Assembly: GCF_004761865.1 (NCBI RefSeq)
Contig: NZ_SJDM01000021.1
Location: forward strand, 1-57,652
Length of the DNA: 57,652 bases
Direction of reading: 5' to 3'
Source of the DNA: Crenalkalicoccus roseus
GTDB taxonomy: Bacteria > Pseudomonadota > Alphaproteobacteria > Acetobacterales > Acetobacteraceae
Part shown: piece after piece, positions 36,225 to 44,468 of the stretch
Numbering within the stretch: the stretch's first letter is position 1
Layout of the letters: every line of letters begins with the position of its first letter
Translations under genes and position numbers: made by a program
The notes under the pieces: generated by a model
Told to the model about the DNA's origin: nothing
The model's database searches: none
What the model saw: the letters and a program-made list of their open reading frames with translations, nothing else

Positions 36225-37624
36225 GCCAGGCGCTCCCGCCACTCGGCGGCCATGCGGCGGACATTCTCCGGCGCCGTGCCGCCATAGGAGGTGCGCGAGG
36301 CGACCGAGGCCTCGACCGTCAGCACCGAGAACACGCCCTCGTGGATGCGGGGGTCCTCCGCGCGCATCTCCTCGAGCGAGAGGCCCGCGAGGTCGCAGCC
36401 CTTCGCCTCGGCCCGCGCCACCAGCCGCCCGGTGACATGGTGGGCGTCGCGGAACGGCAGGCGCAGCTCGCGCACCAGCCAGTCGGCGAGGTCGGTGGCG
36501 GTGGAGAAGCCGGCGCCGGCGGCCGCGCGCATCCGCGCCGCGTCGGGGCGCATGTCCCGCACCATGCCGGCGGTGGCGGCGAGGCAGAGCGCCAGGCTCT
36601 CGGCGGCGTCGAAGATCCCCTCCTTGTCCTCCTGCATGTCCTTCGCATAGGTCAGGGCGAGGCCCTTCATCACCGTCAGCAGGCCGAGGAGGGCGCCGTT
36701 GATGCGCCCGGTCTTGGCGCGCACCAGCTCCGCCGCGTCCGGGTTGCGCTTCTGCGGCATGATCGAGGAGCCGGTGGTGAAGGCGTCGGAAAGGCGCACG
36801 AAGCCGAAATAGGGGTTGGTCCACAGCACGACCTCCTCGGCGAAGCGGGAGAGGTGCGTGGCGCAGATCGCGCAGGCTGCCAGGAACTCCATGGCGAAGT
36901 CCCGCGAGGCGACGGCGTCGAGGCTGTTGCGCATCGGCCGCTCGAAGCCGAGCGCCCGCGCCGTCATGTGGCGGTCGATCGGGAAGCCGGTGCCGCACAT
37001 CGCCGCGGCGCCGAGCGGGCTCTCGTTCAGCCGCGCCCGGCAGTCGAGCAGGCGGCCGCGGTCCCGCGACAGCATCTCCACATAGGCGAGCAGGTGGTGG
37101 CCGAGGGTGGTGGGCTGCGCCGGCTGCAGATGCGTGAAGCCCGGCATCACCGTCGCCGCGTGCTCCTCGGCGCGCGCCACCAGGGCGCGCATGCAGTCCT
37201 CCACCTGCGCGGCAAGGCCGTCTATGGCGTCGCGCACCCAGAGGCGCAGATCGGTCGCCACCTGGTCGTTGCGGCTGCGCGCGGTGTGCAGGCGCTTGCC
37301 GGCCTCGCCGATCGCCTCGGTCAGCCGCGCCTCCACGTTCATGTGGATGTCCTCGAGCGCTTCCTCCCAGGGGAAGTCGCCCGCCTCGATGCGCGCGGCG
37401 ATGGCGGCAAGCCCCTCTCGGATCGCACCCTCCTCCTCCGCGGAGAGGATCCCCACATGGCGCAGCATGGCGGCATGGGCCAGGCTGCCCCGGATGTCCT
37501 GCCGCCACAGCTTGCGGTCGAAGCCGATCGAGGCGTTGATCGCCTGCATGATGGCGGAGGGCCCCTCCGCGAAGCGGCCGCCCCAGGAGAGGTTGGCGCG
37601 TTTGGTCTCGGTGGTTGAGGACAC
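36221..37624 (-). CDS. argH: Argininosuccinate lyase
   Basis: ArgH splits argininosuccinate to arginine and fumarate, the last step of arginine synthesis. The 467-residue product opens with the typical [20 protein letters not shown] and has [20 protein letters not shown] and [18 protein letters not shown]. The fumarase/lyase signature [18 protein letters not shown] follows. I choose GTG at 37624, which gives the family length; the ribosome site (GGAAAG) is weak. The start lies only 16 bases from the divergent TlpA-like gene's start, so each promoter must sit inside the other gene or overlap it. Confidence 0.95.
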   Translation of the reverse strand: MSSTTETKRANLSWGGRFAEGPSAIMQAINASIGFDRKLWRQDIRGSLAHAAMLRHVGILSAEEEGAIREGLAAIAARIEAGDFPWEEALEDIHMNVEARLTEAIGEAGKRLHTARSRNDQVATDLRLWVRDAIDGLAAQVEDCMRALVARAEEHAATVMPGFTHLQPAQPTTLGHHLLAYVEMLSRDRGRLLDCRARLNESPLGAAAMCGTGFPIDRHMTARALGFERPMRNSLDAVASRDFAMEFLAACAICATHLSRFAEEVVLWTNPYFGFVRLSDAFTTGSSIMPQKRNPDAAELVRAKTGRINGALLGLLTVMKGLALTYAKDMQEDKEGIFDAAESLALCLAATAGMVRDMRPDAARMRAAAGAGFSTATDLADWLVRELRLPFRDAHHVTGRLVARAEAKGCDLAGLSLEEMRAEDPRIHEGVFSVLTVEASVASRTSYGGTAPENVRRMAAEWRERLA

Positions 37625-37640
37625 GAAGGAGGCGCTTTCC

Positions 37641-38186
37641 TTGCAGAAGCCGATCTGGCGCCGGGCCCTGCTGGCCGCGGCGGGCGGGACCCTACTCGCG
37701 GCGCTTCCCGGCCGGCAAGGCCGGGGGTCGGGCACGGGCCGGCTGGTGGAGACGGCGCCGCGGGCCCTGCCCGACCTCGCCTTCACCGATGCGGAGGGGA
37801 AGCCGCACCGCCTCGCGGATTTCGCGGGCAAGGGGCTGGTGATCAATTTCTGGGCCACCTGGTGCCCGCCCTGCGTGGCGGAGATGCCGGCGCTCGACCG
37901 CGCCCAGGCGGCGCTGGCCGGGGAGGGGGTGGTGGTGCTGGCGCTCTCCTCGGACCGGGGCGGCAGGGCGCAGGTGGAGCCCTTCTACCAGCGGCTCGGC
38001 CTCCGCCATCTCGGCATCTGGCTCGACCCGCGCGGCGCGGCGCAGCGGGAGGCCGGCGTGCGCGGCCTGCCCACCACCGTGATCGTGGACCGCGAGGGGC
38101 GGGAGCGGGCGCGCCTCGAAGGCGCGGCGGAGTGGGACACGCCGGAGATGCTGGCGGCGATCCGGCGCCTTGCCGGCGGGGCCTGA
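37641..38186 (+). CDS. TlpA-like periplasmic thioredoxin
   Basis: This 181-residue thiol-disulfide oxidoreductase is anchored or exported by an N-terminal hydrophobic segment ([20 protein letters not shown]). The thioredoxin domain has [20 protein letters not shown] (CPPC active site) and the cis-proline segment [14 protein letters not shown], as in TlpA/ResA proteins that reduce apocytochromes or copper-site cysteines. The start is TTG at 37641, picked because GGAGG (37628-37632) lies exactly eight bases before it; the GTG at 37611 has no such site. The arrangement divergent from argH is common in alphaproteobacteria. Confidence 0.9.
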   Translation: MQKPIWRRALLAAAGGTLLAALPGRQGRGSGTGRLVETAPRALPDLAFTDAEGKPHRLADFAGKGLVINFWATWCPPCVAEMPALDRAQAALAGEGVVVLALSSDRGGRAQVEPFYQRLGLRHLGIWLDPRGAAQREAGVRGLPTTVIVDREGRERARLEGAAEWDTPEMLAAIRRLAGGA

Positions 38187-38229
38187 TCCGCGCCGCGGCG
38201 GAACCGGCCCGGACGCCGCGCGAAGGCCG

Positions 38230-38260
38230 GGGCGCGGATCTGCGTGGAAACGGCCCTAGG
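38230..38260. repeat. Intergenic repeat block F
   Basis: GGGGCGCGGATCTGCGTGG runs into GGAAACGGCCCTAG, whose 14 bases are identical to 28737-28750 in block D. It lies between the convergent TlpA-like and response-regulator genes and supplies the TAG stop of the latter. Confidence 0.7.
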
Positions 38261-38960
38261 CGACGCGCCGCGCCTCGTCGTTGAAGCCCGCGAACATGTA
38301 GCCGGCGCTGCGCACCGTCTTGACCGCGTCCTGCTGGCCGGGGCCGAGCTTGCGGCGCAGCCGCAGCACCAGGTTGTCCACGGTGCGGTCCTCCGCCCGC
38401 AAGGTGCGGCGGAACACCGCCGCGGCGATGTCGTCGCGGCTGACCGGCTGGCCGGCGAACTCGACGAGCAGGCGCAGCAGGTCGAATTCGGCCGTGGTCA
38501 GGGGGCATTCGGTGCCGTCGGGGCGGAGGAGCTGGCGACGCTCCGGCCGCAGGCGCCAGCCGTTCAGCGCCCGCGCCGGGGCACCCGCGGCCGGGATGCC
38601 CCATTCGGCGCGGCGCAGGATGGCCCGGATGCGGGCGTGCAGGGCGCGGAGCGGCAGGGTGCGCGCCGCCACGTCGTCCGCCCCCGCCTCCAGGATCGCC
38701 GCTTGGCTGGTGTCGTCGGCAGGGCCGAGCAGGATGACCGGAACGCGGGAGCGCTCGCGGATCCGGCGCAGCAGCGACAGGGCGGAGGCCGGCTCGCCGG
38801 CGGCGCCGAGCAGGACCATCTGCAGCGTGTCGCCGGACAGGGCGGCGAGGAGCGGCTCCGCCTCGCGGAACAGCGCCACCGCGAAGCCCTGGGCCTCGAA
38901 ATAGCCTGCCATGCGGGAGGCGTGCGCCGCATCCGCTTCGAGAATGCCGAGATCCCGCAT
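38256..38960 (-). CDS. OmpR-type response regulator with degenerate receiver
   Basis: This 234-residue protein has a receiver-like N-terminal domain and an intact winged-helix C-terminal domain (CPLTTAEFDLLRLLVEFAGQ, AEDRTVDNLVLRLRRKLG, VRSAGYMFAGF). The receiver has lost its chemistry. The phosphoacceptor position is Gly52 (MVLLGAAGEPASAL), the conserved Thr/Ser is Gly79 (VILLGP), and the conserved Lys is Arg100 (GADDVAARTLP). It should therefore work without phosphorylation, perhaps by ligand or partner binding or as a constitutive dimer. No kinase gene is adjacent. The TAG stop comes from repeat block F. Confidence 0.88.
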   Translation of the reverse strand: MRDLGILEADAAHASRMAGYFEAQGFAVALFREAEPLLAALSGDTLQMVLLGAAGEPASALSLLRRIRERSRVPVILLGPADDTSQAAILEAGADDVAARTLPLRALHARIRAILRRAEWGIPAAGAPARALNGWRLRPERRQLLRPDGTECPLTTAEFDLLRLLVEFAGQPVSRDDIAAAVFRRTLRAEDRTVDNLVLRLRRKLGPGQQDAVKTVRSAGYMFAGFNDEARRVA

Positions 38961-39083
38961 CGTCCTGCACCCCCTCGCCCCGGACCGGCGGGCATCCTAC
39001 CCGTCAGGGCCCGGGGGCCGCTGGCCCTTCCTTGCCGCGCATTCCCGGCCGAGGCCGCGATTCGGGCGAGAATGCGCCAATCA

Positions 39084-39112
39084 GATGCACCTTATGGTAG
39101 TATAAGGTCAAA
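39084..39112 (-). promoter_or_regulatory. Palindromic operator and promoter candidate of the response-regulator gene
   Basis: ACCTTAT (39090-39096) and ATAAGGT (39103-39109) are a perfect inverted repeat in an A/T-rich island. On the minus strand TTGACC (39112-39107) and GCATCT (39089-39084) are 17 bases apart, so the palindrome fills the spacer, a classic repressor position. It lies about 125 bases upstream of the start at 38960. Confidence 0.5.
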
Positions 39113-39159
39113 GAAAATCTCCAATTTGGCGCGAGGCGGGCGCGGCCCCCCTTCCGCGC

Positions 39160-40131
39160 TCAGTTCTCGATCCGCACGCCGGTCAGCGCCACCAGCTCCT
39201 CCCAGCGGGCGACCTCGGCGCGCTGAAACGCCGCGAACTCCGGCGCCGGCAGCGGCGCGGCGCTGAAGCCGAGGCGCCGCAGCCGCTCCTGCATCTCCGG
39301 CGAGGTCAGGATCGGCGGCAGGGCGGCGGAGAGGCGCTCGATCACCGGCGCGGGCGTGCGTGCCGGCGCCCACAGGCCGAACCAGGCATCCACCGCCATG
39401 TAGGGGGCGCCGGCCTCGGCGAAGGTCGGCAGGTCGGGGAACTCCGGCAGCCGCTGCGGCGCGCCGATGCCGAGCGCGCGCAGCCGCCCGTCCTGCACCA
39501 GCGCCACCACCTGCGGCCAAGTGGAGACGAAGAAGTCCACCCGCCCCGCCACTGTGTCCGTCACCGCCGCCGCGCCGCCGCGATAGGGGATGTGGGTGGC
39601 GGTCAGCCCCTCGCGCCGCACGAAGCTCTCCGCGATCACATGGCTGGCCGAGCCGATGCCGGAGGAGGCGTAGCTCAGCCCGCCGCCCTCCCGGCCGCGC
39701 GCGGCGAGTTCGGCCAGGCTCCGCGCCGGCGAGGCGGCGGGCACCACCAGCGCGTGGTGCACCTCGGCCAGCCGGCCGATCGGGGCGAAATCCTCGACCG
39801 GGCGATAGGGCAGGTCGCGCACCATGGCCGCGTTGGCGGCGTGGGTCTGGTTGTTGCCGAGGGCGAGAGTGTGCCCGTCCGGCGCCGCCTGCGCCACCGC
39901 CAGCGTGCCCACCACCGCCGCGCCGCCTGGCCGGTTCTCCACCACGAAGGTGGCGCCGGGGATCGCGGCGGCCAGTTTCTCGGCCAGTGTGCGCGCGAGC
40001 ACATCGGTGCTGCCGCCGGGCGGGTAGGCGATGACGATCCGCACCGGGCGGGCGGGCCAGGCCTCGCCCTGCGCCCGGGCGGCGAGAGGAGCGAGCCATG
40101 GCGCGGCGAGAAGCGAGCGGCGGGCGATCAT
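39160..40131 (-). CDS. Bug-family periplasmic solute receptor (3)
   Basis: This 323-residue receptor has signal sequence IARRSLLAAPWLAPLAARAQ and Bug motifs WPARPVRIVIAYPPGGSTDV, FVVENRPGGAAVVGTLAVAQ, PDGHTLALGNNQTHAAN and HIPYRGGAAAVTDTVAGRVD. It binds an unknown organic anion in the periplasm. GGGAGGA precedes the ATG at 40131. It is the third such orphan receptor in the window, with no TctA/TctB nearby. The degenerate response regulator lies downstream on the same strand but probably has its own promoter. Confidence 0.94.
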   Translation of the reverse strand: MIARRSLLAAPWLAPLAARAQGEAWPARPVRIVIAYPPGGSTDVLARTLAEKLAAAIPGATFVVENRPGGAAVVGTLAVAQAAPDGHTLALGNNQTHAANAAMVRDLPYRPVEDFAPIGRLAEVHHALVVPAASPARSLAELAARGREGGGLSYASSGIGSASHVIAESFVRREGLTATHIPYRGGAAAVTDTVAGRVDFFVSTWPQVVALVQDGRLRALGIGAPQRLPEFPDLPTFAEAGAPYMAVDAWFGLWAPARTPAPVIERLSAALPPILTSPEMQERLRRLGFSAAPLPAPEFAAFQRAEVARWEELVALTGVRIEN

Positions 40132-40243
40132 CCGGGCGGGTCCTCCCCTGGGGTGGCAGCCGGCCTGTCCGGCCGGCCCGAGGTGGGATGAACCATCCCG
40201 GCACGGCGGTCCAGCCACCCCCGCAACCCAGGGGTGTCACACG

Positions 40244-40301
40244 GCCTTGTTACACAAGGCAGCATAGTGGCCCTCTTTAAGACACAAAGGTTTGGCACCT
40301 T
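40244..40301 (+). promoter_or_regulatory. Two inverted repeats upstream of a small-peptide gene pair
   Basis: GCCTTGT-tac-ACAAGGC (40244-40260) is a perfect operator-like palindrome. AAGGT-ttggc-ACCTT (40287-40301) follows. CACCCC (40216-40221) and GGGGTG (40231-40236) form a further stem. The stretch is A/T-rich relative to the genome. No clear -35/-10 pair could be set. Confidence 0.45.
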
Positions 40302-40326
40302 CTGCTACAAGGCAGGGAGAGCAGCG

Positions 40327-40383
40327 ATGAACAAGCTGCGAAACGACGGCACGGTTGCCCCTTTCGGCAGGAGGGTGCCATGA
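40327..40383 (+). CDS. Short upstream ORF (18 aa), possible leader peptide
   Basis: The ATG at 40327 opens MNKLRNDGTVAPFGRRVP and its TGA overlaps the ATG of the next gene (ATGA at 40380). GGGAGAGC lies upstream as a fair ribosome site. Its size, its overlap with the next gene and the inverted repeats before it are what a translational-coupling or attenuation leader would show. The sequence itself gives no clue to the sensed signal. Confidence 0.35.
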   Translation: MNKLRNDGTVAPFGRRVP

Positions 40384-40556
40384 CGCTCTGGTCCGATTTC
40401 CTGCGCCGCCTGATGCTGACGGTCTCCCTCGCGGGGTCCGCCACCGCCGCCGCCGACCCCCCGCCCGAAGCGCCCGAGCCGCCGGCGGAGGCCGGCACCC
40501 CCTCGCCCGGGCCGCAGGACGGAGCGCATCCACCCCCCGCGGCCGCCCGCGCCTGA
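40380..40556 (+). CDS. Small secreted proline-rich peptide (58 aa), unknown
   Basis: The product has a signal peptide (MTLWSDFLRRLMLTVSLAGS, cleavage near ATAAA). The mature part is only about 33 residues, nearly all Pro, Ala, Glu and Gly (DPPPEAPEPPAEAGTPSPGP). GGAGGG lies seven bases before the ATG at 40380. I do not recognise it. A periplasmic or cell-wall-spanning extended peptide is likely. The signal sequence and strong ribosome site argue that it is expressed. The upstream 18-codon ORF overlaps its start. The sequence between this gene and the next universal stress gene (40557-40784) is repeat block G. Confidence 0.55.
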   Translation: MTLWSDFLRRLMLTVSLAGSATAAADPPPEAPEPPAEAGTPSPGPQDGAHPPPAAARA

Positions 40557-40630
40557 GCCGCCTTTCCCGCCACGGCCGGCGCCGGACGCGGCGCGCTTCG
40601 CCATGCCCCTGCGTGGCGAGACCGCTTCAG

Positions 40631-40727
40631 CGCCTGATCCGCGAAGGCGGGCACGCCGGAGCGGTGAGCTGGCCGCCCAATGGAGATCGGAAGCGGGATC
40701 CGCCAAGGCGGATCACGCTGTAGGCTG
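40631..40727. repeat. Intergenic repeat block G with hairpin
   Basis: Positions 40631-40703 align with 35999-36071 at about four bases in five. They lead into the hairpin GATCCGCC-aa-GGCGGATC (40698-40715) and the ACGCTGTAGGCT block that recurs at 31963-31975. It forms the upstream region of the universal stress gene at 40785. Confidence 0.7.
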
Positions 40728-40784
40728 GGCCCGGCGCGGCCGCGGCGTCCCCCGCCGTCGGCGCGGCAAGAACAGGAGGAACGG

Positions 40785-41642
40785 ATGGCCCTCAAGGACC
40801 TGCTGGTCTATCTCGACGGCTCCGCGCAGGCGGAGGCGCGGCTCGCCCTCGCCGCCGCCGTGGCGCGGCAGCATGGCAGCCACCTGACGGGCCTCTGCGT
40901 CACCGACCCCTCCTATCCCTTGGCGCTGCGCAGCGGCCAGGCGCGCTTCGCCGACGCCGGGACGCTCGATCTGCTGGTGCGGCGCGCCCGCGAGGAGATG
41001 CGCGAGCAGGCGGCGCGCCACGAGCAGGCCTTCCTGGAGCACGCCAGGCGCGAGGGCGTCGCCGCCGCCTGGCGCGTGGTCGAGGGCGACCTTGCCGAGA
41101 CGGTGGCGGTGCAGGCGCGCTCGGCCGACATCGTGGTGGTCAGCCAGCCCGACCCGTCGGATCCCGAGGCGGAGGGGGGCGATGCGGTGGTGGAGCGGGT
41201 GCTCTTCGCCTCCGGCCGGCCGGTGCTGCTCGCCCCCTGGGCGGGCCGGTTCGCGAGCGGGATCCGGAACGTGCTGGTGGCCTGGAAATCCACCCGCGAA
41301 TCGGCCCGCGCCCTGCACGACGCCATGCCGCTGATCGAGCAGGCGCAGTCGGTCACGGTGCTGACGATCGGCCCGCGCCCCGGCGGGGCGGCGCGCGACG
41401 TCCCCTCGGGGGCGGAGATCGCGGCGCATCTCGTCCATCACGGCGTCCCGGCCACGGCGGTGCAGACCGAGCCGCCGGGCACCGGCGTCGGCGACGCGAT
41501 CCTCAACCACGCCTCCGAAAGCGGCGCCGACCTGCTGGTGATGGGTGCCTACGGCCATTCGCGGGTGCGCGAACTGGTGCTGGGCGGCGTCACCCGCACC
41601 ATCCTGCGCCACATGACCCTGCCGGTGCTGATGTCCCACTGA
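40785..41642 (+). CDS. Universal stress protein, tandem UspA domains (1)
   Basis: This 285-residue cytoplasmic protein is made of two UspA folds. The N-terminal copy (LKDLLVYLDGSAQAEARLAL) lacks a clear nucleotide loop. The C-terminal copy ends with LLVMGAYGHSRVRELVLGG and TRTILRHMTLPVL, matching the G-2x-G-9x-G-(S/T) ATP-binding pattern apart from spacing details. Such proteins bind ATP and support survival under stress. AGGAGGA precedes the ATG at 40785. A second tandem UspA gene converges from the other strand, and a DUF1538/PII/CBS operon lies beyond it. Confidence 0.92.
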   Translation: MALKDLLVYLDGSAQAEARLALAAAVARQHGSHLTGLCVTDPSYPLALRSGQARFADAGTLDLLVRRAREEMREQAARHEQAFLEHARREGVAAAWRVVEGDLAETVAVQARSADIVVVSQPDPSDPEAEGGDAVVERVLFASGRPVLLAPWAGRFASGIRNVLVAWKSTRESARALHDAMPLIEQAQSVTVLTIGPRPGGAARDVPSGAEIAAHLVHHGVPATAVQTEPPGTGVGDAILNHASESGADLLVMGAYGHSRVRELVLGGVTRTILRHMTLPVLMSH

Positions 41643-41661
41643 ACGGGGCGGCGCGCCCGCC

Positions 41662-42519
41662 TCAGGGCGGCGGCACGGCCAGCACGTCGCAGGCGAGGCC
41701 GCGCAGCGCCGCCTCGGCGACGCTGCCGAGCAGCAGCCGCCCCACGGCGCCGCGCCCGCGCGTGCCGAGCACCACGAGATCGGGCGAGAGGCGGTCGGCG
41801 GCGCGCCGCAGCGCCTCGGTCGGCGCGCCCTCCTCCAGCGCGATCGGCGGCAGGCGGTGCGCGAAGCCGGGGTCGAGGCCGCGCAGGAAGCGCGCCACCT
41901 CGGCCCGCGCCTCGGCCGCCGTGGCGGCGAGGTGGCTCTTCACCTGCTCGGCCGGAATGTCGGCGAGGATCATGTCGTTGCGGCCGGGCTGCAGGAAGGC
42001 GTGGAACACGGTGAGCTCCACCCCCTCCAGCAGGCCGAGCGCCCGCGCCGTGCGCAGCGCGTGGGCCGAGGGTTCGGAGAGGTCCACCGCGGCGAGGGCG
42101 CGGCGCCAGGGCAGCTCGCCGGGACGGTTGACCATCAGCACCGGCCACCGGCCGAGGCGCATCACCCGCTCGACGGTGGTGCCGGTGAAGATGTCCGCGA
42201 GCAGCCGCCGCCGGTGCTCGCCCATCACCACGAGATCCGCCGCCTCGGCCTCCGCCGCGCGGAGGATGGCCGCGAAGGCTGCGCCGGTCTCGACCAGGAT
42301 GCGCGGCGCGAGGCCTTGCATCTCCGGCATGGCGCGCGCCTGCTCGGCGAGCAGCGCCGCGACCTGGCGCCGCTCGCTCTCGACCAGCGCCTCGGGCTGG
42401 TCGTCGTCCACCGCCGAGAGCAGCACGAGCTCCGCGCCGCGCTGCCGCGCCAGCGCCGCCGCGCGCCGCACCGCGCGGTCGGAGCGGGAGGAGAGGTCCG
42501 TCGCGCACAAGAGCCGCAT
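41662..42519 (-). CDS. Universal stress protein, tandem UspA domains (2)
   Basis: This 285-residue protein has two UspA domains, both with nucleotide loops: VMGEHRRRLLADIFTGTT in the first half and VLGTRGRGAVGRLLLGSV in the second. The opening MRLLCATDLSSRSDRAVRRA is a typical first strand with the ATP-contacting Asp. It is divergent from the DUF1538 operon with a 102-base shared promoter region, and convergent with the first Usp gene (19-base gap). GGTGGAG lies eight bases before the ATG at 42519; a GTG one codon earlier is possible. Its position suggests co-regulation with the membrane operon. Confidence 0.93.
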   Translation of the reverse strand: MRLLCATDLSSRSDRAVRRAAALARQRGAELVLLSAVDDDQPEALVESERRQVAALLAEQARAMPEMQGLAPRILVETGAAFAAILRAAEAEAADLVVMGEHRRRLLADIFTGTTVERVMRLGRWPVLMVNRPGELPWRRALAAVDLSEPSAHALRTARALGLLEGVELTVFHAFLQPGRNDMILADIPAEQVKSHLAATAAEARAEVARFLRGLDPGFAHRLPPIALEEGAPTEALRRAADRLSPDLVVLGTRGRGAVGRLLLGSVAEAALRGLACDVLAVPPP

Positions 42520-42621
42520 CACTATCGCTCCACCGGGGGTTACCAGCCCGTCATCCCGCTAGTAGAGAGAGAAGAGTCGCGGGCGGCAAGGGAACGGGGC
42601 GGGACGATCGGACGAAGCGTG

Positions 42622-43356
42622 ATGGAGCGTCTTCCCGCCTTCCTCCGCGTGCTGCTCGAGAATGCGCGCGACCTCGCGCCGCTGCTGGCGGTGGTGGCGT
42701 TCTTCCAGGGCGCGGTGCTGCGGGAGGCGCCGCCCGAGCTTGCCCAGAAGCTCGGCGGCGCGGTGCTGGTCGTGCTCGGCCTCACCTTCTTCGTGCGCGG
42801 GCTCTCGATGAGCCTGTTCCCGCTCGGCGAGGGGCTGGCCGACACCTTCGCCCGCCGCGGCAACCTGCTGCTGCTGCTGGCCTTCGCCTTCGCCATCGGC
42901 TTCGGCAGCACGGTGGCCGAGCCGGCGCTCCACGCCGTCACCCTGCAGGCGGGAGAGGCGGCGGCGGCGGCCGGGCTGGTCGCGGGCGGGGAGGAGGGCG
43001 TGGCGCGCTACGCCCTGGTGCTGCGCTATGCCGCCTCGGTGGCGGTGGGGCTGGCGGTGGTGCTCGGCTGCCTGCGCATCGTGCTCGGCTGGCCGGCGGT
43101 ATGGCTGCTGCTCGGCGGCTACGCCCTGGTCACGGCGCTGGCCCTGGCCGCGGAGACGCCGTTGCTCGGCGTCGCCTTCGACGCCGGCGCCGCCGCCACC
43201 TCCGCCATCAACATCCCGCTGATCGCCGCCCTCGGCATCGGCCTCGCCTCCGTCATCCGGGGCCGGCGGCCGCTGGTGGACGGCTTCGGGCTGGTGGCGC
43301 TGGCCAGCCTGATGACCATGCTCGCCGTGCTGCTCGGCGCGCTGCTGGCGGGCTGA
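42622..43356 (+). CDS. DUF1538 membrane protein, first subunit
   Basis: This 244-residue integral membrane protein of DUF1538 has about seven hydrophobic segments. A conserved GFGSTVAEPALHAVTLQAGE motif lies after the third, and SAINIPLIAALGIGLASVI near the end. From memory, a two-gene DUF1538 pair from Halomonas (UmpA/UmpB) was reported as a two-component Na+(Li+,K+)/H+ antiporter, so cation/proton exchange is a reasonable guess. The conserved Glu of the AEPA motif within a membrane segment would suit ion binding. It is the first gene of a four-gene operon. ATG at 42622 follows an alternative GTG at 42619. Confidence 0.85.
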   Translation: MERLPAFLRVLLENARDLAPLLAVVAFFQGAVLREAPPELAQKLGGAVLVVLGLTFFVRGLSMSLFPLGEGLADTFARRGNLLLLLAFAFAIGFGSTVAEPALHAVTLQAGEAAAAAGLVAGGEEGVARYALVLRYAASVAVGLAVVLGCLRIVLGWPAVWLLLGGYALVTALALAAETPLLGVAFDAGAAATSAINIPLIAALGIGLASVIRGRRPLVDGFGLVALASLMTMLAVLLGALLAG

Positions 43357-43363
43357 GGGCGGC

Positions 43364-44128
43364 ATGGGCATCCTGCTCGACACCGCCTGGGCGACGCTGC
43401 TCGACGCGGCGCCGATCGCACTCGTGATCCTCGTCTTCCAGGGCGCGGTGCTGCGCCGCTGGCCGGCGCATCTGCGCGAGGTGCTGACCGGGGCCGCCTA
43501 CCTGCTCCTCGGCCTGGCGCTGTTCCGCCTCGGCCTCGAATGGTCGCTGCTGCCGATCGGCAGCCACCTCTCCGACCGGCTGGCGGCGCTCGGGGGCGCG
43601 GGAGAGGGGGCGGCGGCCTGGCACCGCTTCGGCTGGCTCTACGCCTTCGTCGCCACGCTCGGCTTCGCCACCACCCTGGTCGAGCCGGCGCTGATCGCGA
43701 TCGCCGAGCGGGTGCGGGAGATGACCGGCGGCGCGGTGCGGCCCTGGCCGCTCCGCCTGGTGGTGGCGGGTGGGGTCGCACTCGGCCTGCTGCTCGGCAC
43801 GCTGCGCATCGTCACCGGCTTCCCGCTGGCCTGGAGCCTGGCCGGGCTGGTCGGAGTGATCGCCGCCCTGGTGGCGCTGGCGCCGCGCCAGGCGGTGCCG
43901 CTCGCCTTCGACTGCGGCGGCTTCGCCACCTCGGTGGTCACGGTGCCGATGGTCGCCGCCTTCGCCGTCGGGGTGGCGGCGGCGATTCCGGGGCGGGACC
44001 CCTTGACCGACGGGTTCGGCGTTATTCTGTTTGCCCTGCTCTCCCCGGTGGCCAGCGTGCTGGCCTATGCGGCCCTGCTGTCCAGGACCCCGCGGAGCCG
44101 GGGCACGGGAGGACCCCATGCGGTTTAA
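43364..44128 (+). CDS. DUF1538 membrane protein, second subunit
   Basis: This 254-residue membrane protein is homologous to the preceding one (shared opening VILVFQGAVLRRWP versus VVAFFQGAVLREAP). It has an equivalent LGFATTLVEPALIAIAERV motif and a late SVVTVPMVAAFAVGVAAAIPG segment. The two probably form a heteromeric, inverted-repeat-like transporter. It starts seven bases after the first subunit's stop, and its own 3' end overlaps the PII-like gene, so all are translated together. No signal peptide is expected. Transport direction and ion are not determinable from sequence. Confidence 0.85.
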   Translation: MGILLDTAWATLLDAAPIALVILVFQGAVLRRWPAHLREVLTGAAYLLLGLALFRLGLEWSLLPIGSHLSDRLAALGGAGEGAAAWHRFGWLYAFVATLGFATTLVEPALIAIAERVREMTGGAVRPWPLRLVVAGGVALGLLLGTLRIVTGFPLAWSLAGLVGVIAALVALAPRQAVPLAFDCGGFATSVVTVPMVAAFAVGVAAAIPGRDPLTDGFGVILFALLSPVASVLAYAALLSRTPRSRGTGGPHAV

Positions 44129-44468
44129 GCTGCTGCTGGTGCTGGTCGAGGACGAGCGGCTGGACGCCGTGCTGAAGGCGGCGCGCCATGCCGGCGCGAC
44201 CGGGGCGACCACGATCACCAGCGCCCGCGGCGAGGGGCTGGTGCCGCAGAAGACCTTCTTCGGCCTCGATCTCGCCAGCCAGCGCGACATCGTGCTGCTG
44301 GTGGTCGAGGAGCACCTCAGCCGCAGCATCCTGGAGGCGGTCGCCAAGGCGGGCTGCTTCGACACCGAGCCGGGCTCGGGCATCGCCCTCCAGCTTCCGA
44401 TCGAGGACGCGGTCGGGCTGGAATCGCAGATCCGCTTCCTCTCCAAGCAGGTGGAGGACCGGCTGTGA
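44118..44468 (+). CDS. PII-like signalling protein
   Basis: This 116-residue protein has the PII (GlnB-like) ferredoxin fold: RFKLLLVLVEDERLDAVLKA opens the first strand-helix, GATGATTITSARGEG covers the turn before a shortened T-loop, and the C-terminal strand follows KAGCFDTEPGSGIALQLPIE. It lacks the uridylylated tyrosine region of GlnB/GlnK, so it is a PII-like rather than nitrogen-control PII. Such proteins bind adenine nucleotides and gate a partner transporter. The ATG at 44118 overlaps the second DUF1538 gene by 11 bases, a strong sign that they work together. GGGAGGA is the ribosome site. Confidence 0.85.
   Translation: MRFKLLLVLVEDERLDAVLKAARHAGATGATTITSARGEGLVPQKTFFGLDLASQRDIVLLVVEEHLSRSILEAVAKAGCFDTEPGSGIALQLPIEDAVGLESQIRFLSKQVEDRL

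Noticed and set aside
40292-40307. Sigma-54-like promoter (TTGGCAC then TGCTA)
   Set aside because: The GG and GC elements are 10 bases apart instead of 12, a spacing sigma-54 does not tolerate. No enhancer-binding regulator is nearby.
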